NCBI GenBank assembly: GCA_041661865.1
Contig: JBAZTO010000006.1
Coordinates: 41,708 to 105,707, forward strand
Origin: JBAZTO01 sp041661865
Lineage (GTDB): Bacteria; Planctomycetota; Phycisphaerae; SM23-33
Length of the DNA: 64,000 nucleotides
Reading direction: 5' to 3'
Position 1 is the stretch's first letter. Each line of letters starts with the position of its first letter. The translations under genes and the position numbers were made by a program. Below the pieces are notes generated by a model that saw nothing but the letters and a program-made list of their open reading frames with translations, searched no databases and had not been told where the DNA came from. Shown here piece by piece: positions 33,702 to 43,105 of the stretch.

Positions 33702-34454
33702 ATGGGCATTATCAACTTATTGCCGGATGATTATCTCAAGCGACGCTCCCAGCAGCGGGCCAACATCATGTGCTTGGTGCTCTTTGGGATCGTCATGGCC
33801 GGCGTGGGCGGAGCGGCGCTGGTTTCCGAGCGATCCACCCGCTACACGCGCGAGGTGGCCGACCGCGTCAATGCCTCCTATGTCGACGCCACTCGAATGA
33901 TCGAGGAACTGCGGCAACTGGAGGCGAAGAAGGCGCAGATGCTCCGCAAGGCCGAGATGACCGCCCGATTGCTCGAACGCGTGCCCCGCAGCACTCTGCT
34001 GGCGGTGGTGACCAATGCCCTGCCGCGTCAGGCCTCCCTGACCCAGTTCCAACTGATTCCCAAGCTGGTGGTGCGGGCTGAGCCGGTCAGGCCTGCCGGC
34101 GAGACGACCGACAAGTTCAATAGAATCCAGGACCAGCGGAGCAACCCGCCCCAGTCGACGTACACCTACTCCATCGAGGTCACCGGCATGGCCGGCACGG
34201 ACGTGGAAGTGGCCAAGTTCATCACCAACCTCGTCCGCAACCCCCTGCTGACCTCCGTTGACCTGGCCTACAGCCAGGAGAAGCTCGTGAACGAGCGTCC
34301 TGTCCGCGAGTTCCAGGTTAAGATGGAGGTCCGAAGCGACATCGACGTGATGGACGTCCTCCAGAACACCGAGAGGCCCGCCCCGCCGGCCCCAAAGGTC
34401 TCATCCGGCAGCAAGGCGGCGGCGGACGATCCTGTGAAGGGAGTCCACTCATGA
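33702..34454 (+). CDS. pilN: PilN-like inner-membrane pilus assembly protein
   Basis: A 250-residue bitopic protein. The short cytoplasmic N-terminus is GIINLLPDDYLKRR, the conserved INLLP motif that binds PilM. One membrane helix (about 21-40) is followed by a coiled coil and a ferredoxin-like periplasmic domain. PilN and PilO form a dimer that aligns the pilus machine. ATG at 33702 is 10 bases after the pilM stop; its own stop overlaps the next start (ATGA at 34451-34454), so translation is coupled. Confidence 0.88.
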   Translation: MGIINLLPDDYLKRRSQQRANIMCLVLFGIVMAGVGGAALVSERSTRYTREVADRVNASYVDATRMIEELRQLEAKKAQMLRKAEMTARLLERVPRSTLLAVVTNALPRQASLTQFQLIPKLVVRAEPVRPAGETTDKFNRIQDQRSNPPQSTYTYSIEVTGMAGTDVEVAKFITNLVRNPLLTSVDLAYSQEKLVNERPVREFQVKMEVRSDIDVMDVLQNTERPAPPAPKVSSGSKAAADDPVKGVHS

Positions 34455-35044
34455 AGATCGGCCTGCGAGAAGCCGTGTTCTTCCTCCTGCTGATGGGCAT
34501 CCCGGTGGCGTCCTGGGCGCTGGTTTTCCACCCCCAGAATCTGCGGAACGCCGAGATGCTCCAGCAGATCGAGGCCCGCCAGGATCGCCTGCGCGAACTG
34601 AACCAGGCCACCGCCACCATCGGCGACCTCAAGAAGGAGATCGCCGCCCTGGAAGAGGCCGTCCAGTTTTTCCAATCCAAGCTGCCCAACGCCAAGGAAA
34701 TGGACAAGGTCTTGCGCGAGGTATGGCAACTGGCCGAGCAGAACCAACTGACCACCAAGAGTATCCGAACGTTGCCCCCTTCGGACAAGTCCATGTCCGC
34801 CGAGATGGGCCTCCGCGAGCAGCCCATCGCCATGCAACTGGACGGGGACTTCCGCGGATTCTACACCTTTCTCCAGGCCCTGGAGAATCAGCCGCGAATC
34901 ATGCGGATCAGCAGGATGACACTGGAGAAGGCCAAGGCCGCCCCCAATGGCGCCAGCGAGGGGCAGGTCCAGGCCCGCTTTGACATGACCATATTCTTCG
35001 AGAAGAGCAAGGAAGAAGTATGTCCGCCCAAGACACCGATGTGA
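34451..35044 (+). CDS. pilO: PilO-like inner-membrane pilus assembly protein
   Basis: A 197-residue bitopic protein with one helix near the N-terminus (EAVFFLLLMGIPVASWALVF), a long coiled coil (about 35-80, rich in Leu, Glu and Gln), and a periplasmic domain with the FRGFYTFLQALENQPRIMRI element common to PilO. It partners with PilN. Its start overlaps pilN by four bases and its end overlaps the next gene by 25 bases, consistent with tight co-translation. Confidence 0.85.
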   Translation: MKIGLREAVFFLLLMGIPVASWALVFHPQNLRNAEMLQQIEARQDRLRELNQATATIGDLKKEIAALEEAVQFFQSKLPNAKEMDKVLREVWQLAEQNQLTTKSIRTLPPSDKSMSAEMGLREQPIAMQLDGDFRGFYTFLQALENQPRIMRISRMTLEKAKAAPNGASEGQVQARFDMTIFFEKSKEEVCPPKTPM

Positions 35045-35658
35045 ATAATGAAACCCTGAGCGCTCCCGCGCCGGTTTCCGCTCTGCCGACCAGCCGGCTG
35101 CGGCGACTCAAGCAGGGCAACCTCCTGCTTGTGCTGCTGTTTGGCTCGGGCCTGGCCTGTGTCTACCTGATGAGCCTGCGCAATGGCCCCGCCACCGCCT
35201 CGGCCCAGCAGCAGGACAACGATGCCCAGGTCACCACCGTGCTGACGGAGTTGAAGGCCGGCGCCGCCAAGCGGGCCCAGCCGACCCCCAAGGCCCTAGC
35301 CGTGGTGGACACCTTCTACTACCAGACGCGCCAGCGCCAGATTCCGCCCGAGCAACTGGCGGGCAATCCCTTCGAGTTCAAGCAGCGCAAGAGCGACCAG
35401 CCCGCGCCGGTGGCTGCGGCCCAGACCGAAAACGAGGAGACCGCCGCCGGAGAACTGCGGCAGTCCGACGCCTTGGCGGCCGTGAAGCAGTTGCGTCTGC
35501 AATCGGTGCTGACGGGCCCGCGCGGCAACACCGCCATGATCTCCAACAACCTCCTCAGCGAGGGACAGGTGATCCAGGGCTGGTCGGTGGCCAAGATCAT
35601 GCCGCGTGAAGTAACACTGACCTGGAAGGACCAGACCTTCCAGTTGAAGATGCCGTAA
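35020..35658 (+). CDS. PilP/GspC-like assembly protein
   Basis: A 212-residue protein with one membrane helix (about 31-54, NLLLVLLFGSGLACVYLM) and a Pro/Ala-rich linker. A C-terminal beta domain of about 60 residues (LRLQSVLTGPRGNTAMISNN, then LSEGQVIQGW and VTLTWKDQTFQL) resembles the HR domain of GspC/PilP. That domain contacts the secretin in known systems; no secretin gene is in this window. AAGGAAGAAG precedes ATG 35020. The position after pilMNO supports the role; sequence alone is weak. Confidence 0.7.
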   Translation: MSAQDTDVNNETLSAPAPVSALPTSRLRRLKQGNLLLVLLFGSGLACVYLMSLRNGPATASAQQQDNDAQVTTVLTELKAGAAKRAQPTPKALAVVDTFYYQTRQRQIPPEQLAGNPFEFKQRKSDQPAPVAAAQTENEETAAGELRQSDALAAVKQLRLQSVLTGPRGNTAMISNNLLSEGQVIQGWSVAKIMPREVTLTWKDQTFQLKMP

Positions 35659-35697
35659 CCGCAATTATCGAGAATGATCCGTAAGAACGGAGAAAAC

Positions 35698-37497
35698 GTG
35701 TCACAGGCCGTACATATTGGGACCAAGCCCCCCGCCGATGCCGGCGGGAAGCGAGAAGCCGACCAGGTCGAGTTCGCCGAATTGTGGCGACCCGTTGATA
35801 GTCGCTCCGCGCTGAGCGGCCCCGAAGGCATCCTGCTCAAGCGCGGCAAGATCACGGCGGCCCAGTTGTCCGAGGCGGCCAAGAAGCAGTTGGACAATCC
35901 CCGCCACAGCCTCCTCCAGATCCTGGTCAACTCCGGCGTCATCGATGAGACCCTCGCGTTACAGGCGGTGGCGGAGTATTTTCGCTTGCCTTTCGCGCGG
36001 ATCGTGACGGCCAATATTGAGCCGGAGGTTCTCGAACTGCTGCCGATGGACTACGTCAAGGCCAAGATGGTCCTGCCCATCCGCCGCGTCGAGAAGGCCA
36101 TCCTGGTGGCGTTGACCGACCCGGCCGACATTTTCCTCATCGACGATCTCAAGCGGCGAATCGGCGGGCCGATCCAACTGGTCGTCACGCCGGCCTCGGA
36201 CATTCTCAAGGTCATCGAGGAGCTTTCGACCCCCGCCGGCCAGCAGGTCGATGACATCATCAAGGACATCGCCGAGGATTCGGTCGAGGTCGTCGACCGC
36301 AAGGCCGAGGAAGTGGCCGACCTGGAGAAGATTGCCGGCGAGAGCCCGGTCATCCGCTACGCCAACTTCCTGATTTCCTCCGCGGTCAAGGAAGGCGCCA
36401 GCGACATCCACATCGAGCCCAGCGAAAACCGCCTGCGGATTCGCTACCGCATCGATGGCCTGCTCTTCGAGCAGCAGGCCCCGCCGATGCAGCTCCATGC
36501 CGCCATCATTTCGCGCCTCAAGATCATGGCCAACCTGGACATCGCCGAGCGGCGCCTGCCGCAGGACGGCAGAATCCGCGCCACCGTCCACGGCCGCACC
36601 GTGGACCTGCGCGTCTCGACGCTGCCCATCAACCACGGCGAGAAGTGCGTCATCCGCATCCTGGACAACCGCTCGATCATGGTGGGCCTGGAGAACCTGG
36701 GCATGCACCCGGACACGCTGGAGGCCTTCCGCCGCCAGATCGACCAGCCCCACGGCATCATTCTGGTCACCGGCCCCACCGGCAGCGGCAAGAGCACCAC
36801 GCTGTACTCGGCCCTGGGCGTAATGGACAGCGACAAGATGAACATCTCCACCGTCGAAGACCCGGTGGAGTACGAGCTGGGCAGCATCAACCAGGTCCAC
36901 GTGCATGAGAGCATCGGCATGACTTTCTCGGCGGCCCTGCGCAGCCTGCTGCGCCAGGACCCCGACGTGATCATGATCGGCGAAATTCGCGACGACGAGA
37001 CCGCCCGCATCGCCGTGCAGGCCTCCCTGACCGGCCACCTGGTGCTCTCGACGCTGCACACCAACGACGCCCCTTCCAGCATCACGCGGCTGATCAACAT
37101 CGGCGTGGAGCCCTACCTCATCAGCGCCTCGCTCAACGCCGTCATCGCCCAGCGTCTGGTGCGCAAGGTCTGCACCCACTGCAAGGCCCCGGTCAAGACC
37201 ATCCGCGAGAGCGCGATGGCCTACCTCAAGAAGGTCGGCTCGGACATCACGACGATCTACCAGGGCGCCGGCTGCGAAAAGTGCCGCCAGACCGGCTACA
37301 AGGGCCGAATCGGCATCTACGAGATGCTGGAACTCAACGATACGCTGCGGGACGTGATTACCTCCAACCCCGCGCTGACTGATCTGCGCCGCATCGCCAA
37401 CGAATCGGGCATGCGGACGCTGCGGCAGGACGGCTTGATGAAAGTGGCACAAGGGACGACGACCATCGACGAATTGATGCGAGTGACCGAAACGTAA
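35698..37497 (+). CDS. GspE/PilB-type assembly ATPase
   Basis: A 599-residue hexameric traffic ATPase that powers pilus extension or pseudopilus growth. An N-terminal MshEN-like domain, which in relatives can bind c-di-GMP, spans about 50-190. Walker A GPTGSGKSTT lies near residue 358 and Walker B in DPDVIMIGEIRDDE near 421. A four-Cys zinc site is formed by CTHCKAP (about 491) and CEKCRQTG (about 525), as in GspE/PilB. GTG at 35698 has GGAG five bases upstream and is preferred; an in-frame ATG at 35674 has no such site. Central gene of the operon. Confidence 0.93.
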   Translation: MSQAVHIGTKPPADAGGKREADQVEFAELWRPVDSRSALSGPEGILLKRGKITAAQLSEAAKKQLDNPRHSLLQILVNSGVIDETLALQAVAEYFRLPFARIVTANIEPEVLELLPMDYVKAKMVLPIRRVEKAILVALTDPADIFLIDDLKRRIGGPIQLVVTPASDILKVIEELSTPAGQQVDDIIKDIAEDSVEVVDRKAEEVADLEKIAGESPVIRYANFLISSAVKEGASDIHIEPSENRLRIRYRIDGLLFEQQAPPMQLHAAIISRLKIMANLDIAERRLPQDGRIRATVHGRTVDLRVSTLPINHGEKCVIRILDNRSIMVGLENLGMHPDTLEAFRRQIDQPHGIILVTGPTGSGKSTTLYSALGVMDSDKMNISTVEDPVEYELGSINQVHVHESIGMTFSAALRSLLRQDPDVIMIGEIRDDETARIAVQASLTGHLVLSTLHTNDAPSSITRLINIGVEPYLISASLNAVIAQRLVRKVCTHCKAPVKTIRESAMAYLKKVGSDITTIYQGAGCEKCRQTGYKGRIGIYEMLELNDTLRDVITSNPALTDLRRIANESGMRTLRQDGLMKVAQGTTTIDELMRVTET

Positions 37498-37507
37498 AGG
37501 AAAAAAC

Positions 37508-38569
37508 GTGGATCTGCTCCAATACCTGTTGACGACCGCCTTGAACAGCCACGCCAGCGACGTGCATATCGTCCCAGGCCTGCCGCCGCTGTTCCGCATT
37601 CACACGGTGCTTCAGCCGGCGCCCGATCAGCCAGCCATCACGCCCGAGCAGACCCTGCAATTCGCCCTGGACATGCTGGGGCCCAAACGATTCGAGAGAC
37701 TCTCCGAGAACCGCGACATCGACTTCTCCACCACCGTGAGCGACCTGGGCCGCTACCGCGTCAACGCGCACTACCAGCGCGACAGCATCGCCATCGCCTT
37801 CCGCGCCATTCCCAACCAGGTCCCGGCCCTGAACAGCCTGAACCTGCCGCCGGTGGTGGAAACCATGGCCGACCTGCCGCGCGGGCTGATCCTGGTGACC
37901 GGGCAGACCGGCTCGGGCAAGAGCACCACGCTGGCCGCGATGGTCCAGTCCATCAACCAGCGCTTCCCCGAGCACATCATCACGCTGGAAGACCCCGTCG
38001 AATACGAGCTTCGCAGCGAAAAGAGCGTCATCGAGCAGCGCGAGGTCGGTTGTGACGTGCCCAACTTCGCCAGCGGGCTCAAGCACGCCCTGCGCCAGGA
38101 CCCCGACATCATCCTGGTGGGCGAAATGCGCGACCTGGAGACCACCAGCGCCGCCATCACCGCCGCCGAGACCGGCCACCTGGTGCTCTCGACCCTGCAC
38201 ACGCAGAACGCCGCGCAGACCATCGAGCGCATCATCGACATCTACCCCGCCGAGCAGCAGAACCAGATCCGCGCCATGCTGTCCAACACCCTCCAGGCCG
38301 TCGTCAGCATGTCGCTGTTCAAGCGGATCGACAAGCCGGGCATGGTGCCCGCCTGCGAGATCATGATCTGCACGCCGGCCGTGCGAAACTGCATCCGCGA
38401 GAACCGCATCCACGAGATCCCCAACATTATCGAGACCAACCGCGCGCTGGGGATGTGCAGCCTGGACGAGTCCATCAAGGCCCTGTATCTCAACGGTCGA
38501 ATCAGCCGCCAGCAGGCCGTCAGCCAGGCGGCGCGCCCCGAGACACTCAACAGGGCCCTTAGCGCCTAG
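37508..38569 (+). CDS. pilT: PilT-like pilus retraction ATPase
   Basis: A 353-residue ATPase. Walker A is GQTGSGKSTT (about residue 131), followed by Asp-box VEYELRSEKSV and Walker B DPDIILVGEMRD. The C-terminal PAVRNCIREN corresponds to the AIRNLIRE motif that is diagnostic of PilT retraction ATPases. GTG at 37508 follows AAAGGAAAAAAC, 10 bases after the previous stop. Its presence argues for a dynamic, retractile type IV pilus rather than a pure type II secretion system. Confidence 0.93.
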   Translation: MDLLQYLLTTALNSHASDVHIVPGLPPLFRIHTVLQPAPDQPAITPEQTLQFALDMLGPKRFERLSENRDIDFSTTVSDLGRYRVNAHYQRDSIAIAFRAIPNQVPALNSLNLPPVVETMADLPRGLILVTGQTGSGKSTTLAAMVQSINQRFPEHIITLEDPVEYELRSEKSVIEQREVGCDVPNFASGLKHALRQDPDIILVGEMRDLETTSAAITAAETGHLVLSTLHTQNAAQTIERIIDIYPAEQQNQIRAMLSNTLQAVVSMSLFKRIDKPGMVPACEIMICTPAVRNCIRENRIHEIPNIIETNRALGMCSLDESIKALYLNGRISRQQAVSQAARPETLNRALSA

Positions 38570-38580
38570 AGGTAACCGCA

Positions 38581-39801
38581 ATGCCTTTGTACAAATATGA
38601 AGTTCGCGACGGGGCCGGGGCGATTCACGCCGGCACGCTCGAATCGCCCTCGCTGGCCGAGGCCACCAGCCAGCTCCGCGCCGCCGGCGGATTCCTGCTC
38701 AACGTCGCGCCCACCGCGGCGGCCAAGGACCTGCTGACGCGCATCCGCACCTTCAAGGTCGAGTTCGGCCCGGGCCTCAAGGACGTCCAGAGCTTCACCA
38801 ACCAGTTGGCGGTGATGATCAAGGCCGGCATCAACATTCGCAACGCTATCGGCGGAATTGCCGAGCAGGTGGAAAACCCCAAGTTCAAGGCCATCATCGA
38901 GCGGATGAAGGCCGACGTCGAGAGCGGCCAGCCGTTCTCCGAGGCCCTGGCGCACCACCCCAAGATTTTCAGCCCGCTGTACGTGAACATGGTGCGCGCG
39001 TCGGAGATGTCGGGTAACTTCGGCCACATGCTGCACCGCATCTCCAACTACCTCGGCCAGCAGGTCGAGACCCGCAGCATGGTCCGCGGCGCGATGGTCT
39101 ACCCCTGCATCATCGGGTTCATGGCCGTGTTCACGACCGTCTTCCTGCTGACTTTCGTGCTGCCCAAGTTCAGCGCCCTCTTTGCCGGCAAAGAGTCCCT
39201 GCTTCCCCTGCCGACCAAGGTACTGCTGGGCATCTCGGCGTTCCTGAGGCATTACTGGTACATCGTCATTCTCGGCCTGGGCGGCTCGTTCATGGGCCTG
39301 TACTACTACGTCAAGACCCCCACCGGGCGGGTGCTGTGCGACCGCTTCATGCTCCGCATGCCCATCGTCAAGAAGATGCTGCGGGCGCTGTACATCACGC
39401 GCGGCATGCACACCATGGGCGAGCTGATCAGCGCGGGCGTGCCCATGCTCGAAACCATCAAGATCACCTCCGACATTTCGGGCAACGCCGTTTATCAGGA
39501 AATGTGGGGGCAGGTGTACACGGCGGTCAAGCAGGGCGAGAAAATCGCCCAGCCGCTGGCCAAGCAGCCGGTGCTGCCGCGCAACGTCGTGCAGATGATC
39601 TCGGCCGGCGAGGAGTCCGGCAAGCTGGGCGAAGTGCTCCAGGACGTGGCGGAGTTCTACGCCGGCGAGCTGCGCAACGCGATCAAGTCCATGACGGCCA
39701 TGCTAGAACCGCTGATGATCATGATCATGGGCCTGGTGGTCGGGTTCATCGCCATGAGCATCATTCTGCCGATCTTCAAGATGTCCAGCCTGGTCAAGTG
39801 A
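38581..39801 (+). CDS. pilC: PilC/GspF-type inner-membrane platform protein
   Basis: A 406-residue polytopic protein with the two repeated GspF domains. The first has FTNQLAVMIKAGINIRNAIGG; the second has YITRGMHTMGELISAGVPML. Hydrophobic helices lie at about 175-200, 220-245 and 375-400. It is the platform that the assembly and retraction ATPases turn. ATG at 38581 follows AGGTAACC. The prepilin genes follow directly. Confidence 0.92.
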   Translation: MPLYKYEVRDGAGAIHAGTLESPSLAEATSQLRAAGGFLLNVAPTAAAKDLLTRIRTFKVEFGPGLKDVQSFTNQLAVMIKAGINIRNAIGGIAEQVENPKFKAIIERMKADVESGQPFSEALAHHPKIFSPLYVNMVRASEMSGNFGHMLHRISNYLGQQVETRSMVRGAMVYPCIIGFMAVFTTVFLLTFVLPKFSALFAGKESLLPLPTKVLLGISAFLRHYWYIVILGLGGSFMGLYYYVKTPTGRVLCDRFMLRMPIVKKMLRALYITRGMHTMGELISAGVPMLETIKITSDISGNAVYQEMWGQVYTAVKQGEKIAQPLAKQPVLPRNVVQMISAGEESGKLGEVLQDVAEFYAGELRNAIKSMTAMLEPLMIMIMGLVVGFIAMSIILPIFKMSSLVK

Positions 39802-39826
39802 ACAAGGAGAATCTCAAGGTGACATA

Positions 39827-40342
39827 ATGCGTAACACAACTTCTGGACGCGGTCGCGGCTTTAGTCTTGTCGAGGTCGCGGTCGCAACGGCCATCATCGG
39901 TATCGCTGTCACGGCCCTGATGGCCTCATTGGCCGCCGGCACGCGATCCAACCGTGCCAGCCAACAGCTCACCCAGGCGGTCTTCCTGGCCCAGGAACTC
40001 CGCGAGTGGACCTCGACGCTCCCCTTCAAGGATCCCGATCCCGCCGACGCAAACAACCCCCCCGGTCCCGACGGCACCAGCCCCCAGTCTTTTGTGGACG
40101 ATCTGGATGACCTGACGGGCGTGACCTACAGCCCCCCCGTCGACTGCACCTCGGCCCCCGCCCAGCGGTTGAATGGCCTTCGCGGCTGGTCGGAGACGTT
40201 CACCCTGACCTGGCGCGACCCCAACAATCTCACGCACGCCGTCAGTAACGGGGGCAGCGAGATCATTAACGTTCAAGTCGATATCAAGTATCAAAACCGG
40301 ATTGTGTTGACCTCCGGCTGGATCGTTGCAAAGAAGGAGTAA
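39827..40342 (+). CDS. Prepilin-like pseudopilin with PilV/GspI-like features
   Basis: A 171-residue protein with a type IV prepilin N-terminus: basic leader, then GFSLVEVAVATAII, giving G/F cleavage before FSLVE with Glu at position 5. A hydrophobic helix of about 20 residues follows, and the C-terminal part is a small globular domain with two Cys. It could be a minor pilin such as PilV or GspI; it looks too divergent for a major pilin call. ATG at 39827 is preceded by a short AAGG at 12 bases. No prepilin peptidase gene is in the window. Confidence 0.85.
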   Translation: MRNTTSGRGRGFSLVEVAVATAIIGIAVTALMASLAAGTRSNRASQQLTQAVFLAQELREWTSTLPFKDPDPADANNPPGPDGTSPQSFVDDLDDLTGVTYSPPVDCTSAPAQRLNGLRGWSETFTLTWRDPNNLTHAVSNGGSEIINVQVDIKYQNRIVLTSGWIVAKKE

Positions 40343-40347
40343 GTACC

Positions 40348-41691
40348 ATGTTGCGAAACACTCACAAGGCCTTTGTTTCGGTTCTGGCGTTATTTCTGGT
40401 GTGCGTTCTGGTGGCCCTGGCGGTGGCATCCTTCGGCAGCACGTCGATGGGCCTGGCCATGGCGTCCAATCAGAATGGAGCGATGGCCACTCGCCTGGCG
40501 GCCGAGAGCGGTCTGTCCTTCATCTCTTACGAGGTCGCACATTCCGGCGTCAACGGGTGCCTCCGCGGCAAGGGCCTGCTGGACGCCTTGGCCACAAGGC
40601 TGAAGGCGGATCTCAACGGCACGACCAATCTCAAGGGCGCCACCGTCGGCTATGACGGAACCACCATCACCGTGCCGGAGATATCTATCGGAGATGGCAG
40701 TTTTACCGTCGCGGCCACACAGCTCTCCTACGACACGGTGCGGCTGGCAGTGACGGGGTATCACAACTCGGGCGCCGGTTCGGCCCGGACCCAGCTCACC
40801 CGCACGATCACCCTGGATTACCAGGCCACGGGCAACCCGGCCTTTGGCTATGGGATATGCTCCAAGGGCCCCATCACGATGGACATGAACACCTACATCA
40901 TGGGAGTTGTCGATCCCGACGACGGCTCGGTTTACTCCTCGGCCACAGGCACGGCCATCACCGATGGGAGTGGCAGAATCACCGGCGACGTGGTCACCAG
41001 CGACCCCAATGCCACCCTCTCGATGGGTAAGACCCAAATCGACGGCGATATCCTCAGTAATATACCTCCCATCACAATGCCGGAACTGCTACGGTCCGTT
41101 TATACCGTCTTTGCGACGAATATTGTCGACTCGAGTACCGACTTCTCCAGCGGAACCTTCAAAAATATTCGCATCAGGGCCAACACCAACCCGATTTTCG
41201 GCGCCGTGACGATCCAGGGCGTCATGTACATCGAAGCGCCCAATTACATCCAGTTCAATAATAACGCCACTCTCACCTGCGTCATGGTCGCCGACGACCC
41301 GCCGACCGGCTCGCCCGACTCGGCCAACTACATCTCTTTCAACAACAACGCGAGAATTGAAAACATCGATCAGCTTCCAGACACTTCCGAGTTTACACAA
41401 CTACGCAAGCTGGGAGGCACTTCCGTGCTTGCCCCCGGTTTCACCATGGAGTTCAAGAATAACGCCTTCTCCATCGCCGGCACGGTGGCCGTCAAGAGTA
41501 TGATCGCCAAGAACAATATGTGTTCCACCGTGGACGGAGGGTTGCTGATCTACGGCAACACCGGCCTGAGCCTGAAGAACAATTTCACTTTCAAGGTGGA
41601 TCGCTCGAAGAATGCTGGTGTCCCTCGCGGGTTCCAGGGATATGGCCAGGCGCTGCTGGTGGCGAAGGCCGAATCCTACACGGAGAAATAG
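40348..41691 (+). CDS. Large beta-rich GspK/PilX-like minor pilin, first tandem copy
   Basis: A 447-residue protein. The N-terminus HKAFVSVLALFLVCVLVAL is prepilin-like but lacks Glu at position 5, as GspK and PilX do. Beyond the helix lies a large domain of about 400 residues with repetitive Asn-rich beta strands (IQFNNNATL, ISFNNNARI, EFKNNAFSI, LKNNFTFKV), which suggests a solenoid or beta-helix. Its C-terminal half is similar to the next gene's product; shared blocks include NIRIRANTNPIF and APGF. It may cap the pilus or act as an adhesin. It begins 6 bases after the previous stop. Confidence 0.75.
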   Translation: MLRNTHKAFVSVLALFLVCVLVALAVASFGSTSMGLAMASNQNGAMATRLAAESGLSFISYEVAHSGVNGCLRGKGLLDALATRLKADLNGTTNLKGATVGYDGTTITVPEISIGDGSFTVAATQLSYDTVRLAVTGYHNSGAGSARTQLTRTITLDYQATGNPAFGYGICSKGPITMDMNTYIMGVVDPDDGSVYSSATGTAITDGSGRITGDVVTSDPNATLSMGKTQIDGDILSNIPPITMPELLRSVYTVFATNIVDSSTDFSSGTFKNIRIRANTNPIFGAVTIQGVMYIEAPNYIQFNNNATLTCVMVADDPPTGSPDSANYISFNNNARIENIDQLPDTSEFTQLRKLGGTSVLAPGFTMEFKNNAFSIAGTVAVKSMIAKNNMCSTVDGGLLIYGNTGLSLKNNFTFKVDRSKNAGVPRGFQGYGQALLVAKAESYTEK

Positions 41692-41736
41692 GCCGGCTGC
41701 CGTCCGATGTCGGACACAGGCGGGAAGGAAAACACT

Positions 41737-43104
41737 ATGGATCCCCACAACTCGAAAGCCTTCGTATCGGTGCTGGCGTTGTTCCTGGTGTCGATCCTGG
41801 TGGTACTGGCAGTGGCCTACACCTCGGCCGGCAGCACCAGCCTGATCCAAAGCGACAACCACCGCCTGGTTTTCAACTCCCTCAACGAGGCTGAGAGCGG
41901 CCTGGCCTTCCTGACCTACCAGGTCAAGAAGGTCACGCTATCCCCCGGCCTGAGCGGACAAAACCTGCTTAACGCCCTTGGCGGCAGCCTGGCGGCCCGG
42001 CTCAATGGAACGACCAACCTCAACGGCGGCAGCGTCCTCACCACGACCGACCTGATCACTATTCCGCGGATTGCCACCGACGGCGGACGGAGTTTTACCG
42101 GCCAGGTGACCCTGGGATCGTCCGGCGCGGTCAAGGTCCATGTGACCGGGAGTGACAGCAGCGTCTCCCGCGCCGTAAGTATCGAGTTCAACCTGGCCGG
42201 AAAGTCCAGCCATATCTTCGACTACGGCATCGCCTCCAAGAGCGCCATCGTGATGACCGGCAACGCCTCCGTCAAGGGCGCCAACTCCCCTCGCGAGGCG
42301 GACATCTACTCAGCCACCTACAGCAAGCAGGAAGCCTTCAAGTTCAACGGCAACACGACCATCGACGGGGACATCTTCTCGGCGGCGCCCGATTCCTACG
42401 CCACGCTGATCGGCAACAACAAGATCGGCGGCGTCAGTTCCAGCGACCCCAATATCAACGATCACATCCACCTGGGCGTGGAGAACGTGGACTTCCCGGA
42501 GGTTGACCCCACGGTCTTCGAGCCCTACGCCACCACGGTCGTTGACGGCACGACCTCCTTCAATGGCAACAAGACATTCACCAACATCCGCATCAAGGCC
42601 AACACCAACCCGAGTTTCTCGGGCAACATCACGATCAAAGGAGTGGTTTTCATCGAACAGCCCAACAAGGTGCAGTTCACCGGCAACCTGGACATTACCG
42701 GCGTCATCGTCACGCAGGACGCCGGCGACAACAGCTATACGACCAACACCCTCAAGTTCATGGGCAACACGTCCAGCCACGGCGTGGAGTCTCTGCCGGA
42801 CACGCCGCAATTCCACGACCTGCGACAAAAGACCGGATCGTTCCTGCTGGCCCCGGGCTTCGGCGTGTCATTTACGGGGAATTTCGGCACGGTCAACGGC
42901 TGCATGGCCGCCGACAGTTTCACTTTCACCGGCAACGCCGGCGGCATCGTCAACGGCCCGGTCATCAACTACAGCGATTCGGATTTTTCGCTGACGGGCA
43001 ACGCGATGCTCACGATCAATCGCAACAACGTGCCGCACGACCCGCCGGGATTTGCCTCCTCGTCAACCCTGACGGCCGACGCCGACAGCTATGTGGAGTA
43101 CTAA
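41737..43104 (+). CDS. Large beta-rich GspK/PilX-like minor pilin, second tandem copy
   Basis: 455 residues, a paralogue of the preceding gene with the same layout. The N-terminus NSKAFVSVLALFLVSILVVLA again lacks the position-5 Glu, followed by a long repetitive beta domain. Here the repeats carry Gly-Asn turns (KFNGNTTIDG, SFNGNKTF, QFTGNLDITG, KFMGNTSSHG, FTGNAGG). Matching segments such as NIRIKANTNPSF and LPDTPQFHDLRQ align with NIRIRANTNP and LPDTSEFTQLRK in copy one. GGAAGG lies before ATG 41737. Tandem duplication with divergence of the repeats suggests different ligands or a paired tip. Confidence 0.75.
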   Translation: MDPHNSKAFVSVLALFLVSILVVLAVAYTSAGSTSLIQSDNHRLVFNSLNEAESGLAFLTYQVKKVTLSPGLSGQNLLNALGGSLAARLNGTTNLNGGSVLTTTDLITIPRIATDGGRSFTGQVTLGSSGAVKVHVTGSDSSVSRAVSIEFNLAGKSSHIFDYGIASKSAIVMTGNASVKGANSPREADIYSATYSKQEAFKFNGNTTIDGDIFSAAPDSYATLIGNNKIGGVSSSDPNINDHIHLGVENVDFPEVDPTVFEPYATTVVDGTTSFNGNKTFTNIRIKANTNPSFSGNITIKGVVFIEQPNKVQFTGNLDITGVIVTQDAGDNSYTTNTLKFMGNTSSHGVESLPDTPQFHDLRQKTGSFLLAPGFGVSFTGNFGTVNGCMAADSFTFTGNAGGIVNGPVINYSDSDFSLTGNAMLTINRNNVPHDPPGFASSSTLTADADSYVEY

Positions 43105-43105
43105 C

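Noticed and set aside
35959..37599. Long minus-strand open frame over the GspE/PilB ATPase gene
   Set aside because: It is antisense to a gene with all Walker and zinc motifs and shows no domain.
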